This document shows, one piece after another, positions 6,617 through 9,848 of a stretch of DNA of 9,848 nucleotides. The notes beneath the pieces were generated by a model. That model ran no database searches and was not told the origin of the DNA. It saw only the letters and a list, made by a program, of their open reading frames with translations. Source of the DNA: Bacteroidota bacterium (GTDB taxonomy: Bacteria > Bacteroidota > Bacteroidia > Chitinophagales > Chitinophagaceae); assembly GCA_023392575.1 (NCBI GenBank), contig JAEVYV010000040.1, positions 1 through 9,848 of the forward strand. Direction: 5' to 3'. The translations under genes and the position numbers were made by a program. How positions within the stretch are numbered: the first letter of the stretch is position 1; each line of letters begins with the position of its first letter.

Positions 6617-6631
6617 GAAGATAAAATCTTC
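6617..6631 (-). promoter_or_regulatory. Short hairpin in the leader of the hydrolase operon
   Basis: GAAGAT (6617-6622) and ATCTTC (6626-6631) form a perfect 6-bp palindrome around AAA, extended by a wobble pair and a C-G pair. It ends 23 bp upstream of the hydrolase ATG and would be in the 5' untranslated RNA if transcription starts further up. It has no following T-run, so it is not a terminator. It could be a protein-binding site, an mRNA-stabilising hairpin or chance. The rest of 6594-6829 (236 bp between the kinase stop and the hydrolase start) shows no gene, and only a small GGTTT/AAACC hairpin at 6736-6749. Confidence 0.25.
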
Positions 6632-6829
6632 GGAGGAATAAACATTCGGCCCAACAAATAAAGAAAGTTTTGTGTAGGGTTAAGGAAAAAGCAATTGATT
6701 AAACTACCGGTTTGCTTTTGTAGCCGGAGGGTTGTGGTTTCGAAAAACCTTTTCGTTAAACGCCCTGCGAACCTTCGTTTCGTTTATGGTTTGTCGTGGT
6801 ACGAAAGAGTAGGGCTCAAGCGGCCCGGC

Positions 6830-8845
6830 TCAAAGTGCATCCGCGGTTGCGGGGGCCTGGCTGGTTTCTTTTTTCAGGGCGGTGGTTTCAAATTCCAGGT
6901 AAGCACTGACCCCGCTTCCGGGGCCGGTTTCCATTTCCAGCCGGCCGTTGATGGCCTGCACTTTCGAGTGCAGGCTTTGCAGCCCCATCCCATCGGAAGA
7001 CAGTTTGTTTTTGGTAAACCCGATGCCGTTGTCTTCCACTGTAACGCAGAGCAGGTTGTTTTGATGGCTCATTTGAACAATTACCTGCGTGGCCCTGGAG
7101 TGTTTGAGTACATTGTTCAAAAGCTCCTGTACAATGCGGTACACCGATAGTTCAAAGCTGTCTTTATACCGGCCTATCTCTCCCCACGAGTCGTACTGCA
7201 CGGCCAGGGTGTTGCTGTTGCTGACGTTGTTGCAATACCGGTGCAGCGCCTCGTCCAGCCCGTGTTGCAGCAGCACCTCCGGCATCAGGTTGTGCGATGT
7301 TTTGCGCAACTCCTGCACGGCTTCGTCCAATAGGTGAATGCCTTGCTTGTAGCCCTCCCGTTGCAAAAGCTCCTGGCTGTGAGAGATCAGGCTGTTGAAA
7401 TGCATTTTCACTGCCGCCAGCATGCCCGCCACGCCATCGTGCAGGTCTTTGGCAATGCGGCTGCGTTCCTTCTCCTCGCCCTGCATCAGGGCCTGCAAAA
7501 CCTGGATTTCTTTTTCCTGATGCATGAATCTTATTTCCCTTGCCAAAGCAGTTTTTTTATTGCGGTATTGCAAATACAAAATGACAGCCACCAGTGCGGC
7601 CACAATTAAGCCCGCCAGAAAAAAGTACATATACAGGCGGCTTCTTTTAACCTCTATATCCTTTTGTGCCAACTGCAATTGTTTTTCCGAAAGGGATTTT
7701 TCTTTTTGTGCCGTTTGGTATTGAATTTCCAATTCGGCTATTGCCTCCCGGTTTTGCTGACTTAAAATGGAATCTTTGTATTCCAGCGACTTTGCAAAAT
7801 AGTCATAGGCCTGTTTGTATTGCCCTTGGGCATACTTTACCTCTGCAAGTCGCCCATAAATGTTTCTGCCAAAAGCGATATTGTCTACCCGGTTAAACTC
7901 CTTTAATCCCTGCTCAAGCAAAGCTTCTTCCTTTCTGTATTCCTTTTTATCATGATAGGCATCAGCCAGGTCTAAAAAGGAAGTAATGTAAAGTTGCTGG
8001 TCACTGTTCTTGGCATGCCTCATAGAAGCTCTTGCAGCATAAATGGCCGAATCCAGCTTGCCCAAAGCAGTGTACGAAACCGAAAGAAGATGATAGGCTT
8101 TGGCCAGGGGGATCGGATCTTTCTTCACGATCGCCAACCGGGTAGCTTCTCTGGATGTTGAAAGAGATTGATCGTACTCCTTATTTGTAAAATAGGCATG
8201 GCTAAGACTAACCATGGAAAGCACCAAACGAGAGGTGTCATTAATTTCTTTGGCAATACGGATGGCCTTAGTGCCATACGCTACAGCCTTGGTGATGTTC
8301 CCCATGTTTCCATACAGCCCGGAAATGTTTCCGTGCAAAAGAGCATACGTTGACACTAAGTCGTTTCGGATAGCAGCTTCCTGGTTTTCGGGTGTACTGG
8401 CTTCAAACTTTTTTATTCCAAGCAGGTAATAGTGTATGGCACTATCCGCTTTGGCAAACTGCCGGTAGTTAGCGCCAATGTTATTATAGCATACGAGAAT
8501 GTCTTTAAGATGGGCGCCTTTTTCATAATACGAAATGGCCTTGCGGTAATAGCCGATGGCTTCTTTATAATCTCCTTCCTGCCCCTTCACATAACCAATT
8601 TTTCTAAGGCCGGTAGCCAGGCCATAATCGTAGCCGAGTTTTTTACTGAGGGTTATCGTGGTTTCAAAAATTCCAATTGCCTTTTGATTATCGTTATCCA
8701 GTAGATTATTCCCATACGCCTGCAACCTGTCCACCTTTGCTGTGTCATCTTTTGCAGCAAGCAACGGTGCAAGCTCCGTATCCTGGCCAAACACCAGAAA
8801 CGGGATACATAAATAAGCAATGGCAACAGATAGGCTTTTATACAT
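6830..8845 (-). CDS. TPR-containing sensor histidine kinase (HisKA_3 / LuxR-partner type)
   Basis: This 671-residue membrane histidine kinase would autophosphorylate and pass phosphate to a response regulator, usually of the NarL/LuxR class. In order: a signal peptide (to about residue 20, VFG-Q), an extracytoplasmic array of tetratricopeptide repeats (about 35-355, for example GDYKEAIGYYRKAISYYEKG and QYKQAYDYFAKSLEYKDS), a coiled coil (360-402), one transmembrane helix (about 405-427), the HisKA_3 dimerisation helix with RIAKDLHDG (His469 is the phosphorylated residue), and an HATPase_c domain. The ATPase domain has an N-box ELLNNVLKHS (574-583), a G1 box VEDNGIGF (603-610) and a G2 box DGMGLQSL (618-625), all intact. 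I start at the ATG at 8845; a GTG at 8854 would add three residues. TPR kinases of this design are common in Bacteroidota, where the repeats probably sense periplasmic protein or peptide partners. No response regulator lies within the window. Confidence 0.92.
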   Translation of the reverse strand: MYKSLSVAIAYLCIPFLVFGQDTELAPLLAAKDDTAKVDRLQAYGNNLLDNDNQKAIGIFETTITLSKKLGYDYGLATGLRKIGYVKGQEGDYKEAIGYYRKAISYYEKGAHLKDILVCYNNIGANYRQFAKADSAIHYYLLGIKKFEASTPENQEAAIRNDLVSTYALLHGNISGLYGNMGNITKAVAYGTKAIRIAKEINDTSRLVLSMVSLSHAYFTNKEYDQSLSTSREATRLAIVKKDPIPLAKAYHLLSVSYTALGKLDSAIYAARASMRHAKNSDQQLYITSFLDLADAYHDKKEYRKEEALLEQGLKEFNRVDNIAFGRNIYGRLAEVKYAQGQYKQAYDYFAKSLEYKDSILSQQNREAIAELEIQYQTAQKEKSLSEKQLQLAQKDIEVKRSRLYMYFFLAGLIVAALVAVILYLQYRNKKTALAREIRFMHQEKEIQVLQALMQGEEKERSRIAKDLHDGVAGMLAAVKMHFNSLISHSQELLQREGYKQGIHLLDEAVQELRKTSHNLMPEVLLQHGLDEALHRYCNNVSNSNTLAVQYDSWGEIGRYKDSFELSVYRIVQELLNNVLKHSRATQVIVQMSHQNNLLCVTVEDNGIGFTKNKLSSDGMGLQSLHSKVQAINGRLEMETGPGSGVSAYLEFETTALKKETSQAPATADAL

Positions 8846-8932
8846 GGAGGGCACTGGTTTTAATTATTTTGGTTCAATATACAATTGACTGAAAAACGAA
8901 CTTCATTTTAGAAAATCATTCTACCCCGGTAA

Positions 8933-8964
8933 CAAATGTAGCGGGCAGCCGACGTTAATTGCAA
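8933..8964 (-). promoter_or_regulatory. Bacteroidota-type promoter of the histidine kinase gene
   Basis: On the minus strand TACATTTG (8940 to 8933) matches the Bacteroidota -7 consensus TAnnTTTG exactly. TTG (8964 to 8962) lies 21 bases upstream, within the usual spacing for the -33 element. Transcription would start around 8925-8930 and leave a leader of about 80 nt before the ATG at 8845. It sits directly downstream of the terminator of the preceding gene, as expected for a separate transcription unit. The leader itself (8846-8925) is AT-rich with no evident structure. Confidence 0.5.
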
Positions 8965-8983
8965 CCCGTTGGGCCCTTTTTAA

Positions 8984-9013
8984 AAACGGGAGCAGAAGAC
9001 TCTGCCCCCGTTT
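8984..9013 (-). terminator. Strong intrinsic terminator of the T9SS-substrate gene
   Basis: The arms AAACGGG (8984-8990) with CCCGTTT (9007-9013), and GCAGA (8992-8996) with TCTGC (9001-9005), form a 12-bp stem with a single A-C mismatch and a 4-base loop (8997-9000). Read on the minus strand the stem runs into TTTTT (8986 to 8982). It begins 18 bp after the stop of the upstream minus-strand gene, the classic position and form of a rho-independent terminator. Read on the plus strand only TTTAT follows, so it is directional. Confidence 0.8.
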
Positions 9014-9031
9014 ATGAAACACACATGAAAA

Positions 9032-9848
9032 CTACTGTCGTACAAAGGGCAGCGTAAGGGTCATCCTTCCGTTTTTGTCCCGAACCGATACATAATACAC
9101 GCCGCTTTTTAAGTGATGGGTATGTACCACCGGCATGGCCGATGCAATGGGGGCAGTGTACCACACCCGCCCCGCGGCATCGGTAACGGTCAGGGCACCT
9201 CCAAGGTATTCGGCCGAGCACCGCAATTGCAGCCTGTCTTGAACGGGGTTTTGGAGGATTTGCACCTTGCGGGGGTCCGTAGTGGTTATTTTGAGGTTCT
9301 TTGAATACGAGATTTTGCCGTCGCGGTCCACTTGTTTGATCCGGTAGAAAAAGGTTCCGCTGCCCGCAGCGTCCGTGTAAGAATAGGAACGGCTTGTGGC
9401 GGAATTGCCGGAAGCAGGTAGGTTGGCTACACCTGCATAGTGCACTCCGTCCGTACTTCTCTGAACCTGAAAATAATCGGTATTGATTTCCTGCGCGGTG
9501 GCCCATTCAAGGGTCACCATGCCGTTTTTTTCTTTGGCCGTCACATACAGCCAGCTTACGGGCAAGGGGGAAGAAAGGATGGCGCTGGCTTTTAAAACAT
9601 CCGTTGTGTTGTAAACCGGGGCGTCGGTGCCGTTGTATTCAAACACGCTAAAATAATAGGTTTTGTTTGCCTCCAGTCCGGTTATGGTAACGGAGCTGCC
9701 CGATCCGGCATAAACCACATACTCACCCATTGCCAGTTGCGGCCCGTTTTTAAACACGCTATTTGCAGCATACTTGCTCAACACAGAAGGCTGGGCCGTG
9801 ACTTCGGAGCCTTCTTTGGCCACCACCAGCCTGCCCTCGCCATTGCCC
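9032..9848 (-). CDS. Secreted FnIII-like protein with type IX secretion sorting domain, C-terminal part (5' truncated)
   Basis: This is the C-terminal end of a larger secreted protein; the frame is open to the window edge and 271 residues are visible. From the visible N-terminus: the end of a repeat unit often seen in these proteins, GNGEGRLVVAKEG and YVVYAGSGSSVTITGLEANKTYYFSV (the strand pattern of a fibronectin type III-like fold); a second FnIII-like module (about 99-187) starting VTAKEKNGMVTLEWATAQE and ending YYRIKQVDRDGK-type sequence (here FFYRIKQVDRDG); then a T9SS type A sorting domain in the last 80 residues (VQILQNPVQDRLQL, then VTDAAGRV, then LKSGVYYVSV). The sorting domain sends the protein through the outer membrane, after which it is normally removed. 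What the missing N-terminal part does cannot be told. The GTG at 9826 is internal, not a start. Residue numbers here count from the visible start. Confidence 0.9.
   Translation of the reverse strand, partial: GNGEGRLVVAKEGSEVTAQPSVLSKYAANSVFKNGPQLAMGEYVVYAGSGSSVTITGLEANKTYYFSVFEYNGTDAPVYNTTDVLKASAILSSPLPVSWLYVTAKEKNGMVTLEWATAQEINTDYFQVQRSTDGVHYAGVANLPASGNSATSRSYSYTDAAGSGTFFYRIKQVDRDGKISYSKNLKITTTDPRKVQILQNPVQDRLQLRCSAEYLGGALTVTDAAGRVWYTAPIASAMPVVHTHHLKSGVYYVSVRDKNGRMTLTLPFVRQ

Noticed and set aside
6695..7150. 151-codon plus-strand frame at the end of the kinase gene
   Set aside because: More than two thirds of it is antisense to the conserved HATPase domain, and the remaining 5' part has no homology I recognise.
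1..9848. CRISPR array, insertion sequence, phage, toxin-antitoxin or defence system
   Set aside because: No spaced direct repeats, transposase or integrase motifs, paired small toxin-like genes or nuclease/helicase modules were found on either strand.

Overview
The window looks like chromosomal DNA of a Bacteroidota bacterium, most likely a Chitinophagaceae-like member of the Sphingobacteriia/Chitinophagia side of the phylum. The reasons are a C-terminal type IX secretion (T9SS) sorting domain, a SusB-like GH97 glycosidase, a TPR-containing sensor histidine kinase of the HisKA_3 type, weak Shine-Dalgarno signals, and one promoter matching the Bacteroidota pattern (TTG, 21 bases, TAnnTTTG). 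The family-level placement is inference.

Layout from left to right. The 3' part of a short-chain dehydrogenase (+) meets a GH97 alpha-glycosidase (-) tail to tail, with a shared hairpin terminator between them. The GH97 gene diverges from a PAP2 phosphatase (+) across a 202-bp gap that holds a palindromic site. The PAP2 gene is followed by a predicted outer-membrane beta-barrel protein (+). Then comes a minus-strand cluster, read right to left: an exported alpha/beta-hydrolase (carbohydrate-esterase type), a DUF1801 protein 5 nt behind it and an AHSA1/SRPBCC protein 42 nt further on. Just past that cluster lies what may be the tail of a decayed gene. Upstream of the cluster sits a 671-residue TPR sensor histidine kinase (-) with its own likely promoter. 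The window ends in the C-terminal part of a large secreted FnIII/T9SS protein (-), which has a strong intrinsic terminator.

How the genes fit together. GH97 and the esterase-like hydrolase are both exported and suggest polysaccharide or oligosaccharide processing in the periplasm. Neither lies beside a susC/susD pair here, so this is not a standard polysaccharide-utilisation locus. PAP2 and the barrel protein are both envelope proteins and may act in envelope lipid metabolism, which is a weak inference. The histidine kinase has no response regulator within the window.

I see no CRISPR array, insertion sequence, tRNA, rRNA, phage gene or defence system. The region is largely ordinary. The points most worth a second look are the inverting-type active-site signature of the isolated GH97, the possible gene remnant at 4691-4750, the 9-bp tandem repeat inside the hydrolase gene, the palindrome upstream of GH97, and the reading-frame trap that could make an automatic caller nearly triple the length of the DUF1801 protein.
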